Origin: Paracentrotus lividus
Taxonomy: Eukaryota > Echinodermata > Echinoidea > Camarodonta > Echinidae
Direction of reading: 5' to 3'
NCBI GenBank assembly: GCA_940671915.1
Contig: CALNVZ010000174.1
Coordinates: forward strand, 78,639,354 to 78,703,353
DNA: 64,000 nucleotides
Shown: in pieces, positions 45,809-59,205 of the stretch
How the letters are laid out: each line of letters begins with the position of its first letter
Position numbering within the stretch: the first letter of the stretch is position 1
Position numbers and translations under genes: made by a program
The notes under the pieces: generated by a model
The model's database searches: none
Told to the model about the DNA's origin: nothing
What the model saw: only the letters and a program-made list of their open reading frames with translations

Positions 45809-48800
45809 GAGTAGGCAGTGCATGGGTTATTGTTTGCATTGTAAAATGCATGGGTGACTACATCCATACAGTGAAGTGGAAACCGTTCTAGTGGCTTTTT
45901 GCTGTTGTGTGGCCATCCTACTATTAGAGAAGATTGCAATTTATCTATGCTTGAAGCACAGTGGGTGATATATAATTCATGCTGTGACAAGTTCAACACT
46001 ACCTATTTTGATTTAAAACTTGATTTCAGATTCAGTCTTTTGGCAAACTTGTAGTTGTATAAATTAATCAATGTTAATGTCTATAATGACACATGTCAAG
46101 GATACAGTTTCTGTGAGATGATCCATGTTCCTGAAAAAGAAAATAACAATTTATTAACAGATAAATAGGTAGCCTTGTCAAGTCTGTCTGACATAATTAA
46201 TTACAAGTCCTCATGCATTAAGTATCTAGATATCTCGATTAGAAATAGATGGGTTATAGTTTTGGAAGATCTGAAAAAGTTGTTCTTTACTAATTGAACA
46301 GTCGTAGATATAGAAACACTCTGTCTCTGACAGTGCTGAGCTGTCAAAAAACAAAATAAGGAATAATTCATGGGAATACCAAATACACTCCTTGGTCGTG
46401 TTCATGTTAAGGCAACACCATAGCCATCTCCGTCGGTTGACAAAATGACAAGCTCAGAGTCGGACACATACAGCTGCAAACCCAACATCAGTCAGTACTG
46501 AAAAATGGCTGTTGTGTCACCCTCTTGGTTGCTGAGGGAACTTCTCATAATAAATTAGTGAACCATCTTTAACCTACCTCAAATGAATTAAGATAATCTA
46601 TAGTCTCATTGCAATATCATTCTTCCTATTAATATATTTTTTAATTTTGTTTAGAAGAATTTGTAACCCCTTTTTGGATATATGCCACCGGCCACCTTGA
46701 CTTGGCTTGAGCTGCTCAAGACACTTTTCTGCATTGACTTTCCATTGGAAGTAAACTGCTGCAGCATGCAGTAAGGTACTTCCCAGTATAAGGTCAATTA
46801 TGAATTGACCATGCATAAGTGTGAGAGTCAGAGGACTCAGACACGCATCACGGCACTAACAATTATGACAACACATGGGACTACACATTGGTATAGTCTA
46901 ACATTACATCTTTAAATATTTTACTTCCAAATGACCAAATCATAACAAACTCTCATTACTCACACATTGTTGAACCTATAAATCAATCGCACGTAAACGG
47001 CCGTATTGTCGTCATTTCACACAAAGATTAGCCCAGCTTTTCCGAGATTAAAAAATTAAGAAAAAAAATAAGATGTCCAGAATGATATGGTATCCTTGAG
47101 GAGAAGAAGAAATAAGGAAGAAAACATGCTGCATAGCATAATGGCTGAAGTAATTTTACTCTTTTATCTCGTAAATGAACCTCATATGGCTCTACCATCA
47201 CTTATAAACTGTGCATAATCTGTTTTCCAAAATAAATAGTGACATAAAAGAGGAAAACTAGTATAGGTCCTATAACCACAGTCCTATAGCACTCGATCTT
47301 CGTAGATAAAGACCATAGTCGGCAGATTCGAGATCCTCTTCACGCCCACCCCTTTTGGCAAGTCGGCGGATTGCACAATGGCGGATCTACGGGGGGGGGG
47401 GGTTAGGGCGCTTAACCCCCCCCCCCTCCCCTTGGGCTCCCTATAAAAAGAAAATATTAATAAAAATAAATTAACAAATCCTACCTTTAAGAATTGTAGA
47501 AATGATGACTAAAGTACTATGCATCAGATTGCACAATTTCAAATGTCAAATTGAAAAGCGCCCTACGTGGAAGGGGGATACCCCCTTTCCACACTCTCCC
47601 CCCCCCTCGGGCCTTTGCGCCCTCGCAGTGCCTGGCTAACAAATTTTCATCTGGGTAACCCCCCCCTCCAGCAAACCGCCCCTGATACGGTCATGATTAA
47701 GAAGGTCAGAATTGAATGATTTTCTAAAGCCCCCCCCCTCAAAAAAAAAATATATATATATATCACTTATCGAGAAGGAGAAACAAATAATGGAATTACA
47801 CTTAGTTTAGTAGGGATAGGACCTATAGACATAGAGCATATATTAGGGACCTCTTTTGTAAGAAAGGGAATATAAGAAGATGGGCTCAGTTTTATTTTAT
47901 TTCATTTGTTCATTCTTTGTATCAGAAAAGATATATTGTTCAGTTTGTGTTGATAAATGCGGTACAATTGTCAGAAAAGGCCACTGGTTGGAAAGGCCTA
48001 GGTCGCAAATCGAATACTAAAAAAGTCCAGAAGCGTATCCAAGCGCATCCACTCATTGAATACACATTAAATTTAAATCGGAAAATTTCGGCGGCTCATC
48101 ACGCGCCCTGCATGGCGCCACCGACTATTTTCCCATTCTGGATCCGCCACTGGAAGTCCATCTCGTTGGGCTTTCACTACAACACCGAATTCTACCGTGA
48201 CAGAAATGTCTGATTGAATGCAAAATATTTTGTTTTTCTTGATTTACTCAAATGAACTTTCATGGACTTGGTTGTTCCTACAATAATTGTTTTTGACGAC
48301 AAATAATGTTGCATTCCAAAAAGTCTACAGCAACTTTCCTCTATAGTCAGACCGTGTGATCATAGCTCTTTATAGAACTTTCAAGTTCGAATGAAAGCAA
48401 CAACAACAAACAAAAATAAAAAAAAAATGAACAAGCAGCATGAACATAAGAATTTAAACTCATCATTGGGTATAACACAATATTAAGGAGGCCTACAGGG
48501 CTATAGTGTCCATCATTGGCGGCAATGCTGGGGTGGGGGACGGGGGGACAGGGGACGTGTTCCCCTGGATTTTTTTTTCTGGGGGATCGACCCCCACCCC
48601 GACTTTAAAGATTGACAAAATATAAATATAATATGTATAATTAGACTGAGTAAATTTACTGCTCCGCGCTTCCGCGCTCGAAAACAAACTGACAGACAAC
48701 GATTAAACGAAATTCTCTTATATGTTTTACTGTTCAACGCTTTATTCTTAATTGTCATTAGTTTAAGATACTGTGCGAAGTGGGTCATTCTGTTTCGAAT

Positions 48801-51355
48801 TTTGGGTATACAAAATTAATATATGTATCTTTGGAATGCTTTAATTATTCCACTCGAGTGTTTCCACCCCCCCCCCCCCGTCATAAATCGCCGCCCCTTC
48901 GGCTTCCATAAGACTACTTTCTTTGATATGCCCTTGTTGTACATGTGGAAACACTCGAGTGGAATAATTAAAGCATTCCAAAGATACATATATTAATTTT
49001 GTATACCCAAAATTCGAAACAGAATGACCCACTTCGCACAGTATGCTTAAACTAATGACAATTAAGAATAAAGCGTTGGAACAGCTAAAACATATAAAGA
49101 GAATTTCGTTTAATCGTTGTCTGTCAGTTTGTTTTCGAGCGCGAAGCGCGAGCAGTAAATTTTACTCAGTCTAATTATACATATTATATTTATATTTTGT
49201 CAATCTTTAAAAGTCGGGGGTGGGGGTCGATCCCCCAGAAAAAAAAATCCAGGGGAACACGTCCCCTGTCCCCCCGTCCCCCACCCCAGCATTGCCGCCA
49301 ATGATGGACACTATAGCCCTGTAGGCCTCCTTAATGATTGTGTTATACCCAATGATGAGTTTAAATTCTTATGTTCATGCTGCTTGTTCATTTTTTTTTT
49401 ATTTTTTGTTGTTGTTGTTGCTTTCATTCGAACTTGAAAGTTCTATAAAGAGCTATGATCACACGGTCTGACTATAGAGGAAAGTTGCTGTAGACTTTTT
49501 GGAATGCAACATATTTGTCGTCAAAACAATTATTGTAGGAACAACCCAAGTCCATGAAAGTTCATTTTGAGTAAATCAAGAAAAACAAAATATTTTGCAT
49601 TCAATTCAGACATTTCTGTCACGGTAGAATTCGGTGTTGTAGTGAAAGCCCAACGAGATGGACTTCCAGTGGCGGATCCAGAATGGGAAAATAGTGGTGG
49701 CGCCATGCAGGGCGCGTGATGAGCCGCCGAAATTTTCCGATTTTAAATTTAATGTGTATTCAATGAGTGGATGCGCTTGGATACGCTTCTGGACTTTTTT
49801 AGGTATTCGATTGCGACCTAGGCCTTTTCCAACCAGTGGCCTTTTCTGACAATTGTACCGCATTTATCAACACAAACTGAACAATATATCTTTTCTGATA
49901 CAAAGAATGAACAAATGAAATAAAATAAAACTGAGCCCATCTTCTTATATTCCCTTTCTTACAAAAGAGGTCCCTAAATAATGCTCTATGTCTATAGGTC
50001 CTATCCCTACTAAACTAAGTGTAATTCGCATTATTTGTTTCTCCTTCTCGATAAGTGATATATATATATATTTTTTTTTTGAGGGGGGGGGGGCTTTAGA
50101 AAATTCATTCAATTCTGACCTTCTTAATCATGACCGTATCAGGGGCGTTTGCTAGGGGGGGGGTTACCCAGAGTGAAAATTTGTAGCCAGGCACTGCGAG
50201 GGCGCAAAGCGCCCGAGGGGGGGGGAGAGGTGTGGAAAGGGGGTATCCCCTTCCACGTAGGGCGCTTTTCAATTTGACATTTGAAATTGTGCAATCTGAT
50301 GCATAGTACTTTAGTCATCATTTCTACAATTCTTAAAGGTAGGATTTGTAAATTTATTTTATTAATATTTTCTTTTTATAGGGAGCCCAAGGGGAGGGGG
50401 GGGGGGTTAAGCGCCCTAACCCCCCCCCCTCGTAGGATCCGCCATTGTGCAATCCGCCGACTTGCCAAAAGGGGTGGGCGTGAAGAGGATCTCGAATCTG
50501 CCGACTATGGTCTTTATCTACGAAGATCGAGTGCTTATAGGACTGTGGTTATAGGACCTATACTAGTTTTCCTCTTTTATGTCACTATTTATTTTGGAAA
50601 ACAGATTATGCACAGTTTATAAGTGATGGTAGAGCCATATGAGGTTTCATTTACGAGATAAAAGAGTAAAATTACTTCAGCCATTATGCTATGCAGCATG
50701 TTTTCTTCCTTATTTCTTTTCTCCTCAAGGATACCATATCATTCTGGACATCTTATTTTTTTTCTTAATTTTTTAATCTCGGAAAAGCTGGGCTAATCTT
50801 TGTGTGAAATGACGACAATACGGCCGTTTACGTGCGATGATTTATTTAGGTTCAACAATGTGTGAGTAATGTAGAGTTTGTTATGATTTGGTCATTGTGG
50901 AAGTAAATATTTAAAGATGTAATGTTAGACTATACCAATGTGTAGTCCCATGTGTTGTCATAATTGTTAGTGCCGTGATGCGTGTCTGAGTCCTCTGACT
51001 CTCACACTTATGCATGGTCAATTCATAATTGACCTTATACTGGGAAGTACCTTACTGCATGCTGCAGCAGTTTACTTCCAATGGAAAGTCAATGCAGAAA
51101 AGTGTCTTGAGCAGCTCAAGCCAAGTCAAGGTGGCCGGTGGCATATATCCTAAAAAGGGTTTACAAATTCTTCTAAACAAAATTAAAAATATATTTAATA
51201 GGAAGAATGATATTGCAATGAGACTATAGATTATCTTAATTCATTTTGAGGTAGGTTTAAAGATGGTTTCACTAATTTATTATTGAGAAGTTCCCTCAGC
51301 AACCAAGAGGGTGACACACAGCCATTTTTCAGTACTGACTGATGTTGGTTTGCAG

Positions 51356-51463
51356 CTGTATGTGTCCGACTCTGAGCTTGTCATTTTGTCAACCGACGGA
51401 GATGGCTATGGATGTTGCCTTAAACATGAACACGACCAAGGAGTGTATTTGGTATTCCCATGA
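51356..51463 (+). pseudogene. Short exon-like ORF in the right arm
   Basis: After GGTTTGCAG the frame reads LYVSDSELVILSTDGDGYG then CCLKHEHDQGVYLVFP and a stop. In the mirror copy (near 46395-46500, minus) indels change the end. It may be chance. Confidence 0.2.
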
Positions 51464-53349
51464 ATTATTCCTTATTTTGTTTTTTGACAGCTCAGCACTG
51501 TCAGAGACAGAGTGTTTCTATATCTACGACTGTTCAATTAGTAAAGAACAACTTTTTCAGATCTTCCAAAACTATAACCCATCTATTTCTAATCGAGATA
51601 TCTAGATACTTAATGCATGAGGACTTGTAATTAATTAGGTCAGACAGACTTGACAAGGCTACCTATTTTATCTGTTAATAAATTGTTATTTTCTTTTCAG
51701 GAACATGGATCATCTCACAGAAACTGTATCCTTGACATGTGTCATTATAGACATTAACATTGATTTAAGTTTATACAACTACAAGTTTGCCAAACAGCTG
51801 AATCTGAAATCAAGTTTTAAATCAAAATAGGTAGTTTGAACTTGTCACAGCATGAATTATATATCACCCACTGTGCTTCAAGCATAGTAAAATTGCAATC
51901 TTCTCTAATAGTAGGGATGGCCACACAACAGCAAAAAGCCACTAGAACGGTTTCCACTTCACTGTATGGATGTAGTCACCCATGCATTTACAATGCAAAC
52001 AATAACCCATGCACTGCCTACTCAATAATACACAGGCAGAGGAATAGCAAAATTTTCAGTAAAAAACAGCTTTCAAAATTGTCATTTGGCCAGTGGTAAA
52101 TATCAATCATTTTTATTCTTAATTGGTCAGCTTCTTCCTTAGAAAATACCTCAGCAGGTGATCAACTTTTCCTGTTGAAAAAATTGATATGAAAACAAAT
52201 ACAGCGTGTTCAAAGTGATGCTTGTGTGTGATGTGTGTTATGACTGGAATTTCTCATTATTGGAATAGATTCAGAAAAGGAAAAGTGGATATCTATAAAA
52301 TGTAACTATTTTTGAACAAAAAATGTATTGGGATGAAAAACAAAGAACAACGTTTACCACTGGCCATTTAAGTTTTAAAATTATTCTACCCTCTCCAACA
52401 CTCAGCTCTGAGCCACACCACCATGAAATAGTCTATTGTCTAGGGTGTTCCTATTGAAACATGCCCTATGGAGTATTTTTCCACGGTGGTCATATTGGAT
52501 CACATACGGTAACATACCTGTCAAACCATCAGTTTTGTTGGCATAACTTTTTGTATAATCTATTCATACGCCTCAATTATGTTACTATAATCTCATTTCA
52601 TGTTGATACACACATAGAAAATGTTTGGTATGATTTGGTTGAATAAATCAAAGACAAAAGGACCATAAACTTGAGCTTTTATTGCATTTTCTGGCTTTGT
52701 CTGAAACTTGTAAAAGTGTTCTAGCAGCTCATTGGTAATCTGAGACACTCTTTGGGTCATATCTTTGAAATGGAACACCCAATTGTGATAATTCAACTAC
52801 CAAAATCTTTCTTTTAAAATGCTCTATCCAATTAGCCTAGCAAAAACAACTTTAAAATAATTTAAATTTTTAGTGGACATCCCTACTAATAGTAATAGTA
52901 TAGTTGTTACAAACAGATAAGGAAGATGAGAAGAAGAAGGAGATACCAAAGATATACACATTGAAATGTAGAAGAAATGATGAAAATAAGCAAATTAAGA
53001 ATAGAGAGAAAAAGGAAATGAAGTCTTAAGTCAAGACATAAAAATGTAAGATAATTTTGTTTAAATAGTTTTTATAACACTGTCATTCATAATATTTGTA
53101 TTTACACCAAAGTGGAGGAGAAAACAAGTAGCTAAACAAAGAGAGTCTCATAGCATCAATTGATATTATGGTATTGAATTTGTAGATGAAGAAAAGTAAG
53201 GACAGATACAGACTTAAATTTTGAATTTTAAATTTTGTTCTGAGGTCACTTTCATTGCAAATCAGGTGATGTAAGAACACTAATCGATAAATTAATATGT
53301 TACTTAATATGAAATAATAAATAACATTCCTTAACCATATCATGATCAG

Positions 53350-53440
53350 TATGGGATTCCATTTTATCTTCAATACTTGGCTCATTGGCCTGAATATGTT
53401 CAAGTTTGTGAAGCCCCTGGTGGCCAGATCATGGGATACA
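53350..53440 (+). CDS. NAA20: NAA20 internal exon (YGIPFYLQYLAHWPEY…)
   Basis: 91 bp. Its acceptor (CATATCATGATCAG) lies 38 bp after the end of the palindrome, so the polypyrimidine/branch region of this intron overlaps the palindrome boundary. Donor GTGAGT. Confidence 0.9.
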
Positions 53441-56400
53441 GTGAGTAGAAATCCACCATTTCTTCATTTCTTAAGCAATACAAATTTTTACTTGAGAAGA
53501 TTATTGTGTAAATAAAAGTATTGTAGACACTGTCATTTATTGCTTATTTTCGTTCATTTGAATGTCATCCAATCTATACACAATTTTTTTTAAAAGAGAG
53601 ATTTTTGGCTTGTCTTTGAATTTAACATTCATTCAATAGATCTTTGGAAACTCAATGAGAGGTTGTACACATCCCATTCGTGTAAAATGAGCACAAATAC
53701 TCTAAAGTGAAGTTATAACAAGGCAATTATCCCGGTCCTAATTCATGAAAAATATATTTACTATTAAGGAGAACTTCATTCCATTAAGGTGTAATTTGCT
53801 CTGTCCCAAGCACCTTGTAATGAGAATGGACTGTATTATCAAAGTTGCTTTAATCTTATTCTTAAGTTATAATGGATAACGATACTCTGTAATGGAAATG
53901 AATTATTCATAATATTGTTTCTAAAGTGAAGTATTATGTTATCCTATCCTATTGTACAGTCATGGGTAAAGCTGAAGGATCTGTTGCACAGGAGACTTGG
54001 CATGGTCATGTTACTGCATTGTCCGTTGCTCCAGAGTATCGTAGACTGGGATTAGCAGCCATCATGATGAATATCCTTGAAGAGATCTCAGAGAGGTTGG
54101 TGAACAGATATAAGGCCGCCAGAGGGGGCAGTTGGAAGTTTGGTTCCCAACGTGATGCGAAGAATGCAACTATTTTCCCTGAAGGACGTAGCCCCTGAAG
54201 GAAAATGGTCGTATTTGCATCATTGAGGGGACCGTAGTTTCACCAAAGCCTCTGAAGGCCATATACAGTGCGTCCCAAAAAGAACTATACACTTTTGAAA
54301 TGATTGCCAAATAATAAATATATGATTTTGGGTAATGAAATTTACATGTATGGAAAGCTCATTATCCCAACTTTCATATGACATCAAAAAGTGTGAAAAT
54401 AAGTCATGCATGAATGAGCAGCTTTCACTTTTGTAAAGGGTATGGAAATTAGGGTGCGCAGGAATTGCCCTACCAATTTGTATGAGGAAAGTCATTTCTG
54501 GAGCTTATGGAATTGAGGATGATATGCAGAATTACTGATCAATTATGATGAGTTGGGGTTTGCTAAGTGAAATTTGTGGGATTGGGGATTACAATGTCAT
54601 GCATGAGTGAACAGGAATATGTATTTCCTATTGTTGCATTGTAACTTTCCAAGGTATATTTAGTGAGGTCTTTCAGTGGTGTGTTTAATCTCTCCTCCTT
54701 TTCTCTCCCTTCCCCCTCTCTCTCTTTGTCTTCATTCCTTTCTCCCTCTCTTCTTTCTTTCTCTCGCGGTCTCTCTCTCTCTCTCTCTTTTGCATGGGTC
54801 TGTTTTTGACCATTCATATTCATTGGTTTCTACTCCAAATATCCTGACTACCTCCTTGCATCCCGGTCTACTCACATTTACCCAAATTGGGATGGTTGAT
54901 GATAATCTATCAATCCATCAGCCACATAAATTAGACAATCAACACCCAGCTAGCAATCACTTAATCAACAGTGTACCAGTTTCCAAATGTTTCAACTAAT
55001 CAATCAAGCATTACATCATCTTCATACAGTTATTTCAATCACCATGTTTTATTGTAATCCAATAAATCAATCACCTCAATCGATCAACCAACCAACTATC
55101 CAGTCATTTTAGAAATTTGGACTATTGTAAAGGAATATGGTACAGTGTAACACAAATTTGTGAAATTAACATGTCAGTCTTTATTTTCAGTTGAATTTTG
55201 TTCTTTTCGATTTTACACTTGTTTCATCCATCCTGTAACAAAACAGAAAGGAGGGAAAAAATCTGATAATGCAAAATTAAAATAAACGTCTGTACGTTCA
55301 ATTCTCAACGTGTCCTCCTCCTCTTTCGATGCACAACCTGTTTGTTGAAAAAAAAAATCACCGATGTTGGACATTCAGACAATCCAAAAGATCATGAAAT
55401 CGATCATCAAGAGTGATAAAAAATCTTACCCTGCATCTCACCTGTTCTGCACCCCATCCTGACTACCACGAACACACCACCGAATACAACTTGGAAAGTT
55501 ACAATGCAACAACAATAGGAAATACATATTCCTGTTCACTCATGCATGACATTGTTATCCCCAATTCCACAAATTTCACTTAGCAAACCCCAACTCATCA
55601 TAATTGATCAGTAATTCTGCATATCATCCCTCAATTCCATAAGCTCCAAATGACTTTCTTCGTACAAATGAGTAGGGCAATTCCTGCGCACCCTAATTTC
55701 CATACCCTTTACAAAAGTGAACGCTGCTCATTCATGCATGACTTATTTTCACACTTTTTGATGTCATATGAAAGTTGGGATAATGAACTTTCCATACATG
55801 TAAATTTCATTACCTTAAATCACAATTTTTTTTATTTGGCAGCCATTTCAAAAGTGTATAGTTCTTTTTGGGACGCACTGTATATCTGGTTTATATCCGT
55901 TATCGAATGCAAGATATTTTGAAATACACTCCGATCTCTTTTATCCGGCCATGTTAGGACAGAACCCATATGGCCGTTTATGAGAATAATGCATAGCTTA
56001 TGTACTGGGACACCATGTAGCATTTCTATCAAAATGTATAGGGGGAGGATTAAATAAACTTGAGGGGAAGGATTCATAGGGTGGATGGTTGTAAATAATC
56101 ATAATGTCCTCCCTTAATTATTAAGATGTATAAACATTATCAATAGATCAAAAATACAAGTTTTCTACTTCAAGATTAAATGAAAACAAAAATTGGATTA
56201 GAAATTTATGGAAGGGGAACTTGTTGAAGGCTCTTCTTCAAGTGATGATTGTTGAAGGGAATCTTTTACAGTAGCTGAGTTTTACATTTTGAAAGTCATT
56301 TCATAAACATCATTTATAAGACTATTGCACACTAAGATTTGTTTGATCAATATCAAGAAAGAAGCTGAAAACTAATCAATGCTGTGCCATCATTTCTACA

Positions 56401-57195
56401 GGAAAGACTGTTACTTTGTTGATCTGTTTGTTCGTGTATCAAATGAGATTGCAACCAGCATGTACACCCGTCTAGGTTACACCGTCTACAGGAAAGTCTT
56501 AGAGTACTACTCAGGAGATCCAGACGAGGATGCTTACGGTTAGTATACATTCATGTTTCTTTGATGGTATTAACAGAGAGAGGATACTTTTACATGTCTT
56601 TGTCATTTGAATGCAAAGAACTTTTATTCAGTCTTTGCCCATGATTATTTTATATGACAAAAAAGAGCATTTCTATTTGTCTATTATGCACTGGAGAGGA
56701 CATGCGTAAATTTCTTTCGTTAAGGAGGGGATGATCAGGGCCCGGTTGCATAAAGAGATACTGTTATAGTAACTTTGCCATCAATGGTAACTACCATGGC
56801 AACATTGCTCAACAGCCAATCAGTATACAGTATTTCATAAAAGTTACCATTGATGGCAAAGTAACTGTAATGGTAAATCTTTATGCAACGGGCCCTATTC
56901 ATCATTCTCCCACTAACAAATGAAAGTGTGTCCAACTACGCTGATGCTATTATGTAAGGTACATTAAGGTATTGAAAATGTCACTATCTGATAACTGAAC
57001 TTTTTATTATGAATACCCAAAATCAATGGAGTTGCTCTTCATATATCAAGATCGGTTAATTTAAATTATTATTAACCAATGAATGCATTCATGTTTTCCA
57101 TTTTGACAGATATGCGGAAAGCGTTGAGTAAAGACAAGGACAAGAAATCTGTGATTCCTCTCAAGAATCCAGTCCGACCAGAGGAGGTTGAATGA
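53350..57195 (+). CDS. NAA20: N-alpha-acetyltransferase 20, NatB catalytic subunit (last four exons)
   Basis: Exons 53350-53440, 53960-54095, 56402-56538 and 57110-57195, all GT-AG and in phase (1, 2, 1), ending at TGA. The product reads YGIPFYLQYLAHWPEYV…, IMGKAEGSVAQETWHGHVTA, LSVAPEYRRLGLAA, KDCYFVDLFVRVSN… and ends VRPEEVE. This is nearly collinear with human NAA20 from about residue 27 to the C-terminus. RRLGLA is the GNAT acetyl-CoA-binding loop. NatB (with NAA25) acetylates Met-Asp/Glu/Asn/Gln N-termini co-translationally at the ribosome. The exon(s) coding for about the first 26 residues were not found; they should lie beyond the palindrome or in the gap. A 1.6-kb mariner-type MITE occupies one intron. 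Confidence 0.95.
53960..54095 (+). CDS. NAA20: NAA20 exon with acetyl-CoA-binding motif
   Basis: 136 bp from acceptor CTATTGTACAG to donor GTTGGT. Carries WHGHVTALSVAPEYRRLGLA and NILEEISER. Confidence 0.95.
54266..55880. mobile_element. Tc1/mariner-type element with long TIRs in a NAA20 intron
   Basis: CAGTGCGTCCCAAAAAGAAC at 54266 mirrors GTTCTTTTTGGGACGCACTG ending at 55880, each flanked by TA. The mirrored arms extend about 390 bp inward (CATGCATGA…, GGAATTGCCCTAC, TATTTCCTATTGTTG). The centre holds a CT-rich microsatellite (54690-54790) and no transposase. Confidence 0.85.
54685..54790. repeat. CT-rich microsatellite
   Basis: Imperfect (TCTC)n inside the mariner-type element. Confidence 0.85.
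56402..56538 (+). CDS. NAA20: NAA20 exon (KDCYFVDLFVRVSNE…)
   Basis: 137 bp from acceptor TTTCTACAG to donor GTTAGT. Encodes the C-terminal GNAT strands (LGYTVYRKVLEYYSG) and DPDEDAY. Confidence 0.95.
56738..56895. mobile_element. Short MITE with TIR GGGCCCGTTGCATAAAG
   Basis: GGGCCCGGTTGCATAAAGA at the left is mirrored by TCTTTATGCAACGGGCCC at the right, and TTTGCCATCAATGGTAAC by GTTACCATTGATGGCAAA. It sits in the last NAA20 intron. Confidence 0.8.
57110..57195 (+). CDS. NAA20: NAA20 last exon
   Basis: 86 bp from acceptor CCATTTTGACAG. Reads DMRKALSKDKDKKSVIPLKN, PVRPEEVE, stop. Confidence 0.95.
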
Positions 57196-58225
57196 CAATG
57201 AGCTGGTAAACTTGACTTGGAGCATTGCAGTATAGGACAACACCGTGAAATTCATTGCAAGAAACCATGGACAGGAGAGATATAACTTTGTCCGTGATCA
57301 ACGGAGATGTCAAAGATCTTTTCAAAATTTTCCTAAGCGGCGATTTAAGCCACATTACTCTAAAACCGGAAACAATTGGCGACATGAATCTTTCGCGAAT
57401 GGGAGCCTCTGGCCTTTTTCTTGGCATGAAACTATTACGAATTGCCAAGTCAACTTTTCTGTAGAGTGTACAGTTTTGTACTGGCATAAATGCATTGTGT
57501 AAACATATATTTTCGAGGGCAATTTACTTTTGCAAATCTTGCCTCATAATGCCTGCATTTTTCTTTAGAAAATAGACAACCAAAACAACTGGCCTCATTA
57601 TGTTAAGATATTGCTCTCAACTTGTTTGGGACATACAGCACAGTGTGTTAGTTTCAATGACACTTTTGCACACAACATTGCATCATGTAGGTATTGCATA
57701 CGCTATGCTTTTCTTGCTGCAACATACACCTCACATATAGTGCATAATGTACTACATGTTTTTTTGTATCTCCATATATTGGACCAGTGTACTGAATTGT
57801 GAATAGTAATGTTTCTTCCCTGGGGACCTACACCGAGAACAACCTACAATACTTTGAATCCACTTTGTATACATTGGCAGAACAATTCTGGACAGGATTG
57901 TTTACCGTTTTCCAGAGTGGTGTTTTAAACTGCAGACAATTTTTGTCTGTGGATTATTCAAATGTGAAACAATGGACAAAGATTTTTGCGCTGTTTCACA
58001 TGCCGCTCTGTGGGTATCAAGTAGACAATGCCAGTTTGTCTAGAGTTGTATCACCTTTGTGAATTTGGGTCCATGTCTTGCATTATCTGGCAATCTTTTG
58101 ACAAGCTGTCAAGTTTGCCAAGAACTACCCTTGTTTAAAAAGCATCTAGAATTTGAATGTTAATAAACAGGTGTATTAATTGATATATTTATGTTGTTCA
58201 GCTTCATTAGGCCAGGTATAAAGAT
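57196..58225 (+). other. Probable NAA20 3' UTR and flank
   Basis: No further coding exon. A candidate AATAAA polyadenylation signal occurs at 58162-58167, which would give a 3' UTR of about 1 kb. Confidence 0.35.
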
Positions 58226-58474
58226 GCCAACACTAAGGAATAATTAGAACATTAGAAATTGGAATGCAAATCATGCAAATAGTTAAAACAGCTGAAACAT
58301 ATTTCTTGTTAACAATAGAAAGAAATCTATTGATTTGAACTCATTCCCAAAATTTAATGAGGCAAAATGTTGTTATTCATGCTTTCTCTCGTAAGAAGTC
58401 ATTTGTTTCAGCTGTTTTAACTATTTGCATTGTTTGCGTTCTAATTTCTAATATTCTAATTATGTAGTGTTGGC
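58226..58474. mobile_element. Fold-back MITE
   Basis: GCCAACACTAAGGAATAATT at the left and its mirror (reverse complement GCCAACACTACATAATTAGA) at the right. The inner arms ATGCAAATAGTTAAAACAGC and CAGCTGTTTTAACTATTTGC are mirrored. Confidence 0.8.
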
Positions 58475-59205
58475 TTCTCTGCAGGTATGGTTGAAGCTGC
58501 AAAAATTGGGATATCTTCTGTGTGCGTTGATACTCATTTGTGAATACTCACTGTGAATTAACTGACCGTAATATAAGTTTTGTGCAGTGTAGTATATGTC
58601 CTATTAAAGCAAAATGCTCCAAGCTAAGTTTACCGATTTGCTGCAATATTGTAAGGTTATTATTATTATTATTATTTTGCTTTTGTAGGAGTGTTGCTTT
58701 TACCCCAATAATGAATAGAGAATGAAAATGCATATTTACAATGCACAAAATGTGCAATGACTCTAATAATGCCACCAAAATCAAAATCACCTTTTCTCCA
58801 TCTTGCAGATTTAACATCAAAAAGTTTGGAAAGGTTTATTTTGTATTTATTTGTTGCAAAATGAACAGTGCATCTCGTTTTTCAATTTGATGGTAAAAGA
58901 TAAAATGGCAAATTGATGATTTTTGTTGTTTAGTAAAATTCTATGCTTTGTAAACAGAAATAAGCTCAATAATAAGGGTTAAATTATGTTCATATAACTT
59001 GATTTAAAATAATAATAATCTCCAATTACAATGACTATAAATTTCTGTGACATTTGATCCATTTCTACTGTTCATGTTTTATATTGTATTAAAAGCATAG
59101 ATTTTTGTAATCTGATTAAAATGTATTCATCTGTGATAACTGTGAAATGTTTGTGTTTATAAAGTCCACCCGTGTTTAAATGAGCCAGATACAAGATTGT
59201 GTTTA
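58475..59205. other. Intergenic DNA, nothing recognised
   Basis: AT-rich with a short (TTA)n run near 58660. No ORF of interest. Confidence 0.4.

Larger units (their letters stand above)
44531..53311. repeat. Giant imperfect palindrome, arms about 4.35 kb, loop 79 bp
   Basis: The left arm (44531-48866) is repeated in inverse on the right (48946-53311). CATATTAAGTAACATATTAA at 44531 mirrors TTAATATGTTACTTAATATG ending at 53311, and CACTCGAGTGTTTCCA at 48851-48866 mirrors TGGAAACACTCGAGTG at 48946. Intermediate landmarks (AGCTACTTGTTTTCTCCTCC near 44709; CACACGGTCTGACTATAGAG near 49461) also pair. The arms differ by scattered substitutions and small indels. The arm contains older repeats (GGCGGATCCAGAA-type element) and G/C runs. 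It is either a real inverted duplication or two haplotypes joined head to head. Confidence 0.9.

Noticed and set aside
57245..57502. Two overlapping plus-strand ORFs after the NAA20 stop
   Set aside because: They lie in the 3' UTR and lack splice context or similarity.
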